A DNA stretch of 64,000 nucleotides, taken from Paralithodes platypus. Its lineage: Eukaryota; Arthropoda; Malacostraca; Decapoda; Lithodidae. The notes under the pieces are model-generated. The model was not told the DNA's origin and did no database searches. It worked only from the letters and a program-made list of their open reading frames with translations. The stretch spans positions 22,004,811 through 22,068,810 of the forward strand of contig CM064481.1 in assembly GCA_032716605.1 (NCBI GenBank), given 5' to 3'. Of the stretch, positions 31,936-43,944 are shown piece by piece. A program made the translations under genes and the position numbers. Every line of letters starts with the position of its first letter. Within the stretch, counting starts at the first letter, position 1.

Positions 31936-32466
31936 GTGAAAGTGACACAAGACCTAATATTTGATGGTCAAAGTATAATAAACACCTGTGATAACGAATA
32001 ATCAGTGCCTAATACAACAATAACCTACCTCAATTACTAATAAAATGTACGGTATCGAGTGAAAATTAGCATTATCAGTGACAGTGACACTCTCTAAAGC
32101 ATATTTGTCAAAGTGAAAGTGACACAAGACCTAATATTTGATGGCCAAAGTATAATAAACACCTGTGATAACGAATAATCAGTGCCTAATACAACAATAA
32201 CCTACCTCAATTACTAATAAAATGTACGGCATCGAGTGAAAATGAGCATTATCAGTGACAGTGACACTCTCTAAAGCATATTTGTCAAAGTGAAAGTGAC
32301 ACAAGACCTAATATTTGATGGCCAAAGTATAATAAACACCTGTGATAACGAATAATCAGTGCCTAATACAACAATAACCTACCTCAATTACTAATAAAAT
32401 GTACGGTATCGAGTGAAAATTAGCAATATCAGTGACAGTGATACCCTAATAAACATACTTTATATA
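31936..32466 (+). repeat. 177-bp tandem repeat, three units, in the piggyBac right arm
   Basis: GTGAAAGTGACACAAGACC starts at 31936, 32113 and 32290, giving a 177-base period. Units are nearly identical except that the third diverges at its end. The same three-unit array occurs in copy B, so it is part of the element and not a local expansion. Each unit contains GTGACAGTGACAC-like motifs, which could be transposase or host-factor sites; this is a guess. Confidence 0.9.
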
Positions 32467-32931
32467 TAATTGGCCTCAAAATAACTATAAAAATATCAAA
32501 TAAACATCACATTCTCAATATCAAACACTAAAATCGTCTAAGGGAGATAAATACTTTGGCGCGACGAGCGGCTAGGTGCGTCGTAGCCATGGCCGGGGCG
32601 ACGCGTCCGAACGCGGGAAGAATTTGCCGCCGAAAAGCACTCATCTTCCCGCGCTCACCATTATGCAACCAGAGGGGCTAGAGACCTCTACTCAACGCCA
32701 TTCGACAGAGGAAGGTTTGTGGAACATTATTCTTTTTTATTCACAACATTACATGCCATATTCATTGACTTACAGAGTAGTTAACATAGCCCAAAGATCG
32801 TCAAAACACCCGGTACCGCAGCACAGTCGCGAGCTATAGCCCCCGGGGCTGGAGGGTTAATTAGACTATTATTTAGCCGTTGTCTTTGTAACGTAACATT
32901 TAGATACATAGCCTATAGGCTCGCATGCAAA

Positions 32932-34560
32932 ATGAATAAAGACAATAAAGAGACACCGTCTAGTGGGGTGCTGATCAAGGCCCCTAAAAAACAAAGGGCG
33001 GGACTTCGGGGAGTATTAAATAGGCTAATTGTGGACGTCAACACTTTCATCACTACTGCTGATCTAGAGGAATTGGAGGCTAGATTAGAAAACGTCCAGG
33101 CTACCCACGGTCGTATTATGGCTCTGAGTGAGGTGATTGTGGCTGACATGACAGAGGAGGAAGAGATAGTTACAGTGTGATAATCGCGCCCTCTATGACG
33201 AACCTGTCTTTAGAGCGAAGTACCTATTACAGCGTGCTGTCACGAGTAAGAAGGGAGGCGATAATGAGGCCCATAGAAGGGCTGACCCAAAACATACTGT
33301 ACACCTCCCAAAGCTCAATCTTCCTACATTTGGGGGCAAGTTAACTGAGTGGTTAGCTTTTTGGGATGTATTTCGGTCTACGGTTCATGAATCCTCTTTG
33401 GATAATGTCCGCAAGTTTCACTATCTGAAGGGACAAATGGAAGGAGAGGCCTTACATTTAATAGTAGGGCTGGGCAGGAATCGGTTCCAGAACCGGTTCC
33501 AACGAATCCAATTAATTACTTTGGAACCGAGTACCAATTTTGAGAACCGGTTCCTACTAAACGATTCCACTGACAATGTAAAACTATAGAAAATGCGAGA
33601 TTCAAGGAGCGAAAATGGTGTAACAGTTAACACTACACTATACACACTAGTAGTCTAGTATATTGGTGGTGGTAGGCAACTGCACACTTTGTATAAGAGC
33701 CAAAACTGTTATAATATATGGTGAGGGGCGAGTTGTAGGCTACATCTCGATCCCAGTCCTCCACTGAATCTGACTCATATTTGTTTACATTGAGGAACTG
33801 GTTCTGGAACCGGTTCCAACGGTTCCACCTGCCTCAGATACTCGGAACCGTGAGTACCGAAAATTACGGTTCTTGCCCAGCCCTATTTAATAGAGGGTTT
33901 TGCAGTAGTGGGTGGTAGTTATCTTGAGGCAGTACACTTATTAGAGTCCACATACGGGGATAAAGAGCAGTTGAAGATGGCCCATGTCGTTGCCTTGTTA
34001 AGGCTTGCAGAACCACAGTATAAGGTTGATGAGTTGACAAACTTCAGGGCAAATATGGAGTGCCATACTCGATCACTAGACACCCTAGGGCTTACCACGC
34101 AGGAAATGATAGTCATTATCTTGCGTCAGAAGCTTCCTATGGCAATACTTGATAAGGTAAGATCATTTGAGCTGGGGAGTTCAAAACTCAGTTCAGTAAG
34201 GAAATCAATAATCTACAGTTGAACAAAGGGAGAATGTATGTGTCGGGAGGGAGTGAGAATGTGGAGAAGAGGGGAACAGTAAGCATGACAGTGGGGACTA
34301 AAGAAAAGAAAGAGGGTGCGTATAAGAAACCTGCTCAGATTCTATGTAAGCTATGTAACAACAAACATAAATGGAGTTTCTGCGTAAAATACCCAACAAA
34401 ACAAATGAGACAAAACTAGCACAGGCGAAAAGATTGAAGCTATGTGTAGGTTGTCTAAGTAAAGAACATGGTAAGCAGGGACAATGTACTTCTACATACT
34501 TGAGGCCCTGTCGCCACTGCAAAGGACATCACTTTGATAAGTTGTGTCCTACTGCAGATA
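32932..34560 (+). pseudogene. BEL/Pao gag, interrupted
   Basis: MNKDNKETPSSGVLIKAPKK begins the first frame, which stops at 33178. Homology resumes with LPKLNLPTFGGKLTEWLAFW and FRSTVHESSLDNVRKFHYLK, the typical DUF1759/gag signature of Pao elements. A hAT MITE splits it at 33465-33885, after which it reads YLEAVHLLESTYGDKEQLK. A frameshift follows near 34195 (FSKEINNLQLNKG) and another near 34410. Two zinc-finger-like cysteine clusters come last: CKLCNNKHKWSFC and CVGCLSKEHGKQGQC with CRHCKGHHFDKLC. The protein would form the retroelement particle. Confidence 0.8.
33465..33885. mobile_element. hAT-type MITE in gag
   Basis: Perfect 11-base inverted ends (TAGGGCTGGGC at 33465 and its complement at 33875-33885) are flanked by a perfect 8-base duplication TTTAATAG (33457-33464 and 33886-33893), the hAT signature. 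The interior has several GGAACCGGTTCC-like palindromes near both ends and no transposase. Removing it and one duplication rejoins the gag reading frame (HLI then EGF). Confidence 0.95.
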
Positions 34561-37500
34561 AAGTCAAAGACGTCAAAACAGAGGGTACTACAACTGTGGC
34601 ACTAGGTAGCACGCAAGACACCACTATATTGCCCACAATACAGATTCCCATGGAAGGTAATGACAGTAACAAAGTTTGTCGGGTACTTCTAGATCAAGGG
34701 TCTCAACGTTCCTTTATAAAGAGGTCCGTACTAGTGGGACTGAAGCACCGAATTGTAGGGGCTGAGACTCTTCGATTGCAGGGCTTCACAGGGGTTACTG
34801 ATAAGCAAGACTACGAGATAGCGGAGATTTCATATTTCTACCGTAAAAACCGGTACTTTATGACTTGTATCGTAGTAGACACCCTACCAGAATATGTATC
34901 TGTAGGTGTGAAGAAGGTGGAACACGCATTACGTAGCAAAGGGGTTAACTTGTCAGATCCCATGGGAAATCAGAGTGAGGTCCATGTTCTACTTGGTGTG
35001 GATCATTATTATGATGTAGTATACCCTGGATTTAAAAAGATGTGTGGTGTAATTTTAATCCCCACTAAATTTGGAAATTGCATGAGCGGAAAGGTGCATA
35101 CTACACAGTCAAAGGTCCTCGTCGACACGGTCTCGATATATAGAGTCAATGTAACCGCGGCAGAGGAGTTGGGAAGGGAGGATTCCCAACCTAGTGACCC
35201 TAAGATGGCTGCCGAGTTCGACCTGGAACGACTGTGGAGATTGGATCACATAGGCATTAATCCTATGGAGACTGATTATGACTCGGAAGTTGCGCTACAA
35301 AGGTTTGACGAGTCTGTGTGCTACTGTGCCTCAGACAACCAATATAAAGTTAGTTTACCATGGAAGAACAGTGAGATACGCCTGCCTACCAACTATGGTT
35401 TGGCATTAGGTCGCTTGCGCGCATTGCAGCGGAAATTGTCTAACGAACTGAGCACGCGTCAGGCGTATGACGATGTATTTCGGAGTTATGAAGATAGGGG
35501 CTTTATTGAAAGAGTCGATGTCAAGGAACCGTTTAAGAAGGGTAGGGTTCACTATCTGGCCCATCATGGGGTAAGGAAAGACAGCGTCACCACACCAATA
35601 CGGGTGGTGTATGACTGTTCTGCCCACCAAGGTCAACAACCCAGTCTAAATGACTGCCTGTTGACAGGTCCGTCCATGGTGTCGGACCTGTCCCAACATC
35701 TATTGCGGTTTAGGCTGGGGAGGTACGCCTATACCAGTGACATCGAGAAAGCATTCTTGATGGTCAAGCTAAAGGAGGAAGATAGAGATGTTACCCGCTT
35801 TCTTTGGTTCAGCGACATTAGCGACTGAAAGCCCAATCATAATATACCGTTTTCGGGTTGTACTCTTTGGGGCCACGTGCTCACAGTTTTTGTTAAATGC
35901 CACAATCAGAAAACATCTAGCCGACACTCATGAAGACACAAGTAAACTATCTCGCGGATTATATATTGACAATTTGCAGGGTTCTAGCGATAGTCAGGAT
36001 GATTTGTTATATACTGGCAAGCACGCAGATTGTTTGCGGATGCACATCTATTTCTCCGCGAGTGGGTTACTAATAGTGAAGATCTACAGAGTTTAATACA
36101 GGTGGACGGTACGGCATCTCTTAACCAGGAAAAGTCCAGAAATTTGGGGATGATCTGGCAACCTAAACATGACATACTAACTTTTCAAACAAGGTCTTTT
36201 GCTCAGCAGACAGGAGCGCACACAAAAAGAAGTCTGTTGAGCAAAGTTGCGCAATTTTTTTATCCTTTGGGTCTAGCATTACCCGTTACCATAAGAGCTA
36301 TGATTCTAATGCAGGAAATTTGGAGACGTAAAATAGGATGGGATGACAGTTTGCCCGAGGACCTGAATGACCAAGGGACATTGTTGTTGAATGAGTATGC
36401 CATCCTATGTACTAAACCTATACCTCGTAAAGTGGCGGCGTATGGTGACGTTACGTTACACACGTTCTGCGATGCTAGCGCCACGGCATACGGGGTAGCC
36501 ATATATGTCGTTACTTCATTTGGGGCACATTTAGTTACAGCCCGGGCCAAAGTAGCCCCGGTTAAAAAGGTAACTATCCCTAAAATGGAATTGACTGCCA
36601 TGCTGCTATTAGCACGTCTGGTGCAACATGTACGCGCAGCATACGAGAGCAAATTAAATATTGAAATCGTTCACGTATGGTGCGATAGTCAGGTCGCACT
36701 CAACTGGATACATAGCAAGAAGTCTCTGCCAGTTTATGTGAGGAATAGGGTAGATGAGATTAGGGCCCTATTGCCAGACGTTGCTTATCATTATGTAAAT
36801 ACTAAAGAAAACCCTAGTGATCTCATAACTAGGGGTATAACGGCTAGCCAGTTAGTGAAGTCCGAATTGTGGTGGCAGGGTCCAAAGTGGCTGCTCCATG
36901 AAAGTGAATGGACGATATGGCATGCTGTTGGTGAGGGACTTCTGCCACTGGAAACAGTGGCAGTTACAGCCCAACCAAATGAGCCACCGGGTCCTATCAT
37001 AAAGTGGGCAAGATTCGGTGACTATAATAAACTAGTCAGAGTTGTAGCTTGGGTATTGCGATATGTATCCAATCTCAAGCTTAAAGTAACGGGCCAACTC
37101 TGCAACAGGGGTCACAACATTGATGCTCGTGAATTTAAAGCAGCTGAAGTAACTTTGATCAATTGCGTTCAAGTAGAAACCTTTTCCAGTGAATTAGAAT
37201 CCTTGAAAAGCTCGAATAAGACATTAATGCCTAATATAGTGCGTCAACTAAGGTTGCACCTAGACAATGGCCTCATCAGGTGTGAGGGTCGCCTGAAGTG
37301 GTCGGGTGTACCAGACGGCACAAACCGCCCTATACTTATGCCAACAAGACATCACGTTACTGATCTATTGATCATACGTGCACATAGGGAAGTAAAACAC
37401 TACGGGGTATGTCATATTATATCAAATTTACGTCTCACATGGTGGATACCCAGAGTTCAACAAGTAGCTCGACGCGTAGTAAGAAAGTGTGTAATATGCC

Positions 37501-38475
37501 AGAGACTAAAGGGTAAACCATATGCAACTGGACCAGCTCCACCTCTACCTGAATGCCGTGTAAAGCACGTAGAACCTTTCCAAGCGGTAGGCTTAGATTA
37601 CACAGGGGCATTGAAGACGAGGGAGAGTGAGAAGGTTATTTATTGTTTACCTGTGCAACATCTCGAGCGGTACACCTAGAACTATGTGATAATATGTCTA
37701 GCGAAGAATTTATGCTGGCGTTCAGACGGTTTTGTGCCCGTCGTTCATTCCCTCAACTCATTCTTAGCGACAATGCTCCCACTTATGTCCAAGCATCAAA
37801 ATATCTAAAGGATATAAGTAGTGATCCTACTATCATCACTTTTTTGGGAGAGAAGAAGTGTGAATGGAGGTTCATTCCAGTTAAGGCACCTTGGTTTGGT
37901 GGAATGTGGGAACGGTGTGTCGGCATAGTAAAGTCAGGACTCAGAGCGGTTGTAGGACGTGCTCTATTAAAGAAGAGTGAGTTGACGACAGTCCTCACAG
38001 AGATAGAGGCAGTCGTGAATGATCGCCCGCTTACATATGTGTACACCGACCTGCAAGAACCACTACCATTAACGCCAGCTCACTTGCTAGCCTATATGGA
38101 AAACCATTGACTGCGTTTCCATCTGATTTCCAATCCATAGTAGAGTTAGAGGATCCCTCGTTATACTCTGAGGTAGCAGTGTCTAAGAGATACCAGTATA
38201 TATCAAGGATAATTGAGGATTTTAGGAAACGGTGGATTAGTGAATATCTGCTAGCATTGAGGGAAAGGAGTGTTACTCCCTCTGGTAGACCAACGGCACC
38301 TACAGTTGGTGAAGTTGTTTTAATTAAGGAAGATAGTCCTCGTTTATACTGGAAATTAGGCCGCGTGTTGGAGGTATACAAGAGGGCAGACTCTGTAGAG
38401 CGGGTGGCGCTATTGAAGACAGCCACTGGAACTACTGTTCGTCCTATCGCACGTTTGTACGCTTTAATGTTATTA
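34561..38475 (+). pseudogene. BEL/Pao pol polyprotein, several frame breaks
   Basis: Protease: CRVLLDQGSQRSFIKRSVLV. Reverse transcriptase: PIRVVYDCSAHQGQQPSLND and YTSDIEKAFLMVKL, then a break near 35820, RVVLFGATCSQFLLNATI and LYIDNLQGS at about 35960, where the catalytic YxDD has become YIDN. A second break lies near 36030. Pao A17 region: SLLSKVAQFFYPLGLALPV. RNase H: TFCDASATAYGVAIY and CDSQVALNWIHSKKSLPVY. Integrase: zinc-binding HREVKHYGV and CVICQRLKG, then a break at 37660, FCARRSFPQLILSDNAPTY and a break at 38105. The last part carries VGEVVLIKEDSPRLYWKLGR. It cannot be functional. Confidence 0.9.
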
Positions 38476-38508
38476 AGAATTGAAGTTTTTGTTGCAATTA
38501 TCCAAATT

Positions 38509-41500
38509 GTCTATCTATATGCTCAGGCCCAATCCCCATTTTGGGGGTAGCCGACTCAAGACAGAGCAAGAACAGGGAAAACACAAAAAGAACATAAAAC
38601 AACAAATAAACACAGATAAAAAGCACAAACTCACACACATCCAGGTCACCCAGGAGAAGACCCAGAGACCAGGGTCACCAAGGTCGCTCCAGCACTCCCC
38701 CGGCCCCCGACCACCCGGAGAGGTTCCGATCTCGGCAGGCAGACATGCAGTGGAGCCAAAGCCACAAGCCCTCCCACCACACTTCCAGGCGCACCCTTCA
38801 TATTAATCGTCTCCCCGGGCCAGGCGCCTGATGGACTATTATCTAGTCCAACTTGCGCCCGACCCCTTACTCCAAATGACCACGTGTTCACTCAACTATT
38901 CACAAGCATTCTCCATTCACTCCTGTCCACCACCACTTCCCCTGCCTGATCTATAGTCATGCCTCTATCATCCAAAGCCTTTCTTACACAGTCTCTCCAT
39001 CTCAATGGGGGTCTTCCTGCCCTTCTATCTCCCCTTGTACCTGACTCACATATTCTCTTTGTAAGCCTTTCATCTCCCATTCGTTCAACATGACCATACC
39101 AGCTCAGCACCCTTCTGTCCACTCTGGCTGACAAATGTTCCTGCTGCCCCACTCTCCTACGTATCTCTTCATTCCTCAATCTGTCTCTACGAGTAACTCC
39201 ACACATACTCCTCAAGCAGCTCATCTCCATCACATCCAGCCCTCTTTTCTCCTTTTTCTTCAGAGCCCATGTCTCAGCCCCATACATCACTGTTGGCACA
39301 ACAATTCCTTGATACAGTGCACTTTTTACTTTCACTCCGAGATTTCTCGTCTTCCACATACTTCCCATTGCTCCGAAAACCTTCCTTCCTTCACACACTC
39401 TGTTTTACCTCCACTTCCATACCTCCACTCCTGCTTATCGTTCCTCCTAGATATTTAAAACACTCTACTTGTTCCAATATTTCCCCATCCAGCCTCACAT
39501 CTAGATTCACCCTATGCTCGCCCCTATTACACACCATTACTTTACTTTTATTGATGTTCACCTTCAGTTTCCTCCTTCCACAAACCACACCAAACTCTTT
39601 GACTACCCGCTGCAGTTTCTCATTAGAATCCGCCACCAATGCTGTGTCATCAGCGAACAGCAACTGATTCAACTCCCAATCTCTACCATTCTTCCCTACT
39701 AAACCCAATCCTCTTCCCATAGTTCTCCTTTTCACCTCCCTCACCACACCATCCATAAACATATTAAACAGCCATGGTGACATTACACAACCCTGTCGCA
39801 AACCTACCTTTACCTCAAACCATTCACTCAACTCACCATTTCCTACTCTCACACATGCTCTGCTCCCTTCATAAAAACTCTTAACTGCTTCTAACAAATT
39901 TCCTCCTATTTCATAAATCCTTAACACCTTCCACATTGCTTCACGGTCCACACGATCATACGCTTTTTCCAAGTCCATAAATGCCCAAAATATCTCCTTA
40001 TGCTTCTCTAAATACTTCTCGCATAACTGTCTTACTGCAAACATCTGATCCACGCACCCTCTTCCCCTCCTAAAACCGCACTGTTCTTCTCCTATTGCAA
40101 CTTCCGTACACTTTATTATCCTCTCTATCAACACCCTGCCATACAGCTTTCCAACCACTGACAATAAACTAATACCTCTATAACTTGAACACTCCTGCCG
40201 ATCTCCCTTCCCCTTGTACAACGGCACAATACATGCACTCTTCCAGTCTATTGGTACCATTGACACAGCAAAGCACACATTGAAAAGTCTCACCAACCAA
40301 TCTATTATCACATCTCCACCCTTCTTTATACACTCCACAGCAATACCATCCAAACCTTCTGCTTTTCCCGCTCTCATTTGTTTCACTGCTTCTTTCACCT
40401 CATTTTCCTCAATCCTTTCATTCATACCCTGCCACCTGGGTGGCCTGGGTAACCTATCTCCATCCACCTCTGCTTCAATCACTGCTTCTCTTCCATCTCT
40501 TGTATTTAACAAAGATTCAAAATACTCGGCATATCTTTTCCTCACTTCAACTGGTTCCACTAGTAATTCTCCATTTTCATCTTTCACTGACTCTTCCCTC
40601 TTTTGTCCTCCTTTCCTTACTTTATTTACCTCCTTCCAGAACATCTTCTTTCGTTCTTCAAAATTCTCACTCAACCTTTGACCCCACCTTTCGTTTGCAT
40701 CTTTTTTCGCTTCTCTAATTATCCGTTTTGCCTCTCTCCTTTTCTCCTTGTACCTCTCCCATACCTCAACACTACCATCCTGTAAAACCCTCTCAAAACA
40801 CTGTCTCTTCTCCTCAACTGCCTTTCTCACCGTATCATTCCACCACTCGCTTCCCTTCCTGATACCTCTGCCTCCTACTTTCCTTTTGCCGCATACTACC
40901 TCTGCACTTGCTTTCACTCCTTCCTTAAACTGTTGCCATTCAACCTCTACTTCTCTCTCTTCCATCTCTCTCACTTCCATCCACTTTTCATTTAGTCTTT
41001 CCTTGTACTCCCTCTCTTTTTCACTCTTCTCTAACTCACTAACTTTTATTACCTCTCTTACTTCACGCTTGTCTCTTATTCTCCTGTAACTCTTAACTCT
41101 TAGCTTTCCCTCCACCAGGTAATGATCTGACATACCCTCCGCCTCACCTCTCATCACATTGACATCCAGCAGTCTACACAATCTTTCCCTTGTCACCAGC
41201 ACATAATCCATCAATGCCCTCTCTACAATTTCTCCCCTCACAAGTCTATGCCAGGTGTACTTGTGTATACGCCTTTTTTTGAAGAACGTATTACCTACAC
41301 TCAATCTACACTCTTCACATACATTTTTCAGTCTTTCTCCACTCTCGTTTACACCATCCACACCAAAACTACCGATGACTCCCTCAACAGGTTCATTTCC
41401 TACCCTAGCATTTAGGTCCCCTAAAACTATAACATTTTCATTTTCATCAAACCCTTGTAGACAATCTCTCAAATCCTCCCAGAAACCCTCTACCTCGTCT

Positions 41501-42168
41501 AAATCTCTTTCACTTCCTGGTCCATACGCACTTACAAAAACCCACCTTTCACCCTTAAACCGCATTCTCACCCACATTAGCCTTGATGACACCTCTTTCC
41601 ACTCTTTAATAAACTCTCTCAACTCCTCCTTCACAATAATAGCCACTTCTTCTTTCCCCCTGACTCCCTCGTCTACTCCAGACCTTCTACCTATTACGTT
41701 TCCAAAATCCACTTCTCCCTCTCCTTTCATCTTAGTTTCATTCAGTGCAAGGACATCATACATCCTTCTTTCAAATAACCTTCCAATATCCTCTCGCTTC
41801 TCATTCGTACTACATCCACGCACATTCAAAGCTCCTATTCTTAGGGTCCGGGACCACGAACGCGTTCCCTCGCCCCTATGTCTGTCTCGTTTTTTTTTTG
41901 GTAGATTTATTTAAGGGGAGAAGGATACCAGGCCCCCCGCCCCCGATCCCCTTTAGCCGACTTCTACGTCTCGCCGGAGAAAAGCGGTGGTGAAAATTTC
42001 TCACCCCTCCACCACAGAGGAGGCTAATTGCACCAGAAAGTGGCGGGCGTTGGGATCGCCGCATCCCTACGCCATTTGAAAAAATTAGAGATGCAGAAGG
42101 AGAAAAAGATAGAAGGGGCTATGGGAAGTAGAGAACACCAACCCTCACTCTGACAAAGGGTCAGCCCA
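38509..42168 (-). mobile_element. RTE-1 LINE copy B, full length
   Basis: The 3' end is at the left (TATCTATATGCTCAGG) and the 5' end at the right (GGGTCAGCCCATCAC near 42168). ATTGT precedes the left end and follows the right end, a possible 5-bp target duplication. Length about 3.66 kb. The 5' untranslated region of about 330 bp includes a C-rich segment that copy A shares. It cuts off the 3' part of the BEL/Pao element. It lacks all three insertions present in copy A and so serves as the reference. Confidence 0.9.
38892..41829 (-). pseudogene. RTE-1 endonuclease-reverse transcriptase, single 2-base frame break
   Basis: The frame 41829-39391 is open for 812 codons and stays open upstream (RTLRIGALNVRGCSTNEK), so the real start lies 5' of 41829. 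Endonuclease: LALNETKMKGEGEVDFG, VLGDLNARVGNEPVEG, GMSDHYLVEGKLRVKS. Reverse transcriptase: CIVPLYKGKGDRQECSSYRG, FMDLEKAYDRVDREAMWK, GLRQGCVMSPWLFNMF, LLFADDTALVADS. It breaks at about 39400, where copy A has CTCTCTG and this copy CTCTG. The C-terminal part continues in the next frame to 38892 with RVLSWYGHVERMGDERLTK and CRSMCGVTRR-like residues. Apart from that deletion it appears complete. Confidence 0.9.
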
Positions 42169-42423
42169 TCACCATTGTAAAGGTCTTAATTTGTAAAACA
42201 ATGTTAATATGAATTTAAACATTTGTTGCAAGTACGGTACCCTAATTGTGAAGTCCTTAATTTAAGTTGTATTTCTTGGACAATAGTTTATGAAAATTTT
42301 AAGTTTTTTGTTAATAGTAATAATAATAATAATAAACATGTCAAAATAAATTAGAACTGTGGAAATTGAAACAAGTTTTGGTTTGAATATGAAAATCAGT
42401 ACGGTAGCCTACTTATTACAAGT

Positions 42424-42940
42424 GGCGGGTGCCCAACCCCGAAAGGGGTTGAAATAGGGGAGCTATCCCCCCGCCAAAGGCGGCTTTCTAGGGCCTTTCC
42501 TAGCTGTTGCTGAGAGGATTGGGTTCTAGTCATGTGGTGATAGGCTGGCCTATCAGAGTGAGAACTGAGCGATCTCTGCCATACCCATAGCTTACTCTGA
42601 CTGTTCCTTTTACTTATATATTTTCTAGATCTCAAGTGACGGCGTCTCTTCCGTGGATTGACCTCCCAATCTACCAAGATTGGAAACCAAAGCGTCACAT
42701 TTTTCCTTTGCCCCTCAACTTTCTCTTCATAATTGCTGAGGGGCACAGGGTCCTGGATGGGGCTTTGGTTTCCCGGGCGTTTCCGCACCCTCCTCAGCTC
42801 CCCGCCATGGAGTGGCTTCGGTCACCCAGGCTTTATTGTGGTCGGCAGGGAGGGTTCTGTGGGGGCACTCGGTTATAGCCTTGGCCTTGCTCGGGGCCTT
42901 GGGGCTGTTCGGCCAGGCAGCTTGGGGAACAACAACAACA
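42424..42940 (+). mobile_element. 517-bp non-autonomous retroelement with a Jockey-like tail
   Basis: ACTTATTACAAGT is repeated exactly on both sides (42411-42423 and 42941-42953), a 13-bp target duplication that fixes the borders. The 3' end is an AAC repeat, preceded by GGGCTGTTCGGCCAGGCAGC and TTGGGGAAC, which also end the Jockey LINE at 58258-59474. The head (GGCGGGTGCCCAACCCCG with complementary CCCCGAAAGGGG elements) shows no clear tRNA boxes. It could be a SINE or an internally deleted Jockey element. Open frames of 80-146 codons overlap in different frames and have no domain. Confidence 0.85.
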
Positions 42941-43456
42941 ACTTATTACAAGTACAGTACTGTACAGTCTGCCCTCGGGTAACACGGGTATATCGTACCG
43001 GCCCTAGGCCGTGTTACGCAAACACACGTTACATAAAGCAAAGGTTATATGGGAAAAATTTGATTCGTTCTGGCCACTTCCCCAAAGTCCCCCTTGTTGA
43101 CCATTTACCACCCAATTTATCTATTTATTTGTCAGTATTATTACGTTGGCAACATACAGTACCTTCATACTAGGGGTCAATAATATATCCAATTAAGACC
43201 ATTGGTACTATGAAATGCCATTTATTTTACACAAAAACAATGCCGCTCAGCTTTCGAACAACAATAACAAACCATATGTCGTCTGCAACTGAGGCAGGCG
43301 GCGGCAGCTTTGCTAAACTTGCCAACTTTCTACCGCCTTCATTACAGTTATAGTTTAACCTAAGAAGTGCGCATGGGGGTAATTAGAAACGTCCCCCTGT
43401 GCTGACGTATTTGAGCTGTTTCCATCACTAAAATATTCATTTTACCATAAATAGCA

Positions 43457-43944
43457 TTAACCCTCTGTTCCCGGAAGGGCTCTTGAACGCCCATAAAAAA
43501 GCATACACGAGCTGCCCGGAAGGGCTCTTAAACACCCATGAGGTCAAAGCCTGTGAGCTTGGTGTGCGAGGCGTCGGGCCGACGCAAGTAAACAACAGCC
43601 GGCTGGACCGACGCTCCGCATCTCCGGCCACAAGAAGGAGAGCGTCGCTTGTTCGTGTGTGCCTGTATGTTGTTGTTAAGTATCGAAAAGTGGTGTAAAG
43701 TGGCTGTTTTGGCCATAAAGTTATCTCCAATGAAATCATCATCACAGCTCAACCAGTTGACTTAGAGAGCTCTACTTAATGCCATTCTACAGGTAAATAA
43801 CACAGCTATGCTTGGGGATGCGCGGGAATGCGGGAAGCAGTCTGATTAACGAATATACGGTAGCCTAGCCTAGACGTTTTTCGGCCAAAACACCCGGGTT
43901 TCGAGGAATATATATATAATACATAGCCGGGGCTGGAGGGTTAA
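43457..43944 (+). mobile_element. TTAA element M1, nested in M2 copy 2
   Basis: 488 bp, in the opposite orientation to the copy at 26597-27084. Left end TTAACCCTCTGTTCCCGG with subterminal repeats at 43475-43492 and 43520-43537 (the second diverged, TTAAACACCC); right end inverted TTAACCCTCCAGCCCCGG. The interior has an inverted pair around TCGGGCCGACGC and CTGGACCGACG. No ORF with a domain. Confidence 0.9.

Larger units (their letters stand above)
28594..32860 (+). mobile_element. piggyBac-like transposon, copy A (disabled)
   Basis: TTAA stands at both ends. The left end reads TTAACCCCTCCACCCCGG and the right end, inverted, TTAACCCTCCAGCCCCGG. The left end also has two copies of AAGGGCTCTTGAACGCCC at 28612-28629 and 28657-28674. 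The length of 4267 bp nearly equals copy B (4273 bp), and the order is transposase gene, then a 1.2-kb right arm with a 177-bp tandem repeat. The element sits in the leader of the BEL/Pao element. Confidence 0.95.
32861..38508 (+). mobile_element. BEL/Pao LTR retrotransposon, internal region, broken
   Basis: Order on the plus strand: gag (32932-34560), protease (about 34620), reverse transcriptase, Pao-type A17 region, RNase H, integrase and a C-terminal DUF5641-like segment ending near 38470. The element probably began near 27780 or before, with M5 and piggyBac A inserted in its leader, and is cut at its 3' side by RTE-1 copy B. A 3' LTR is not recognised. Several frame breaks make it non-functional. 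Confidence 0.85.
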
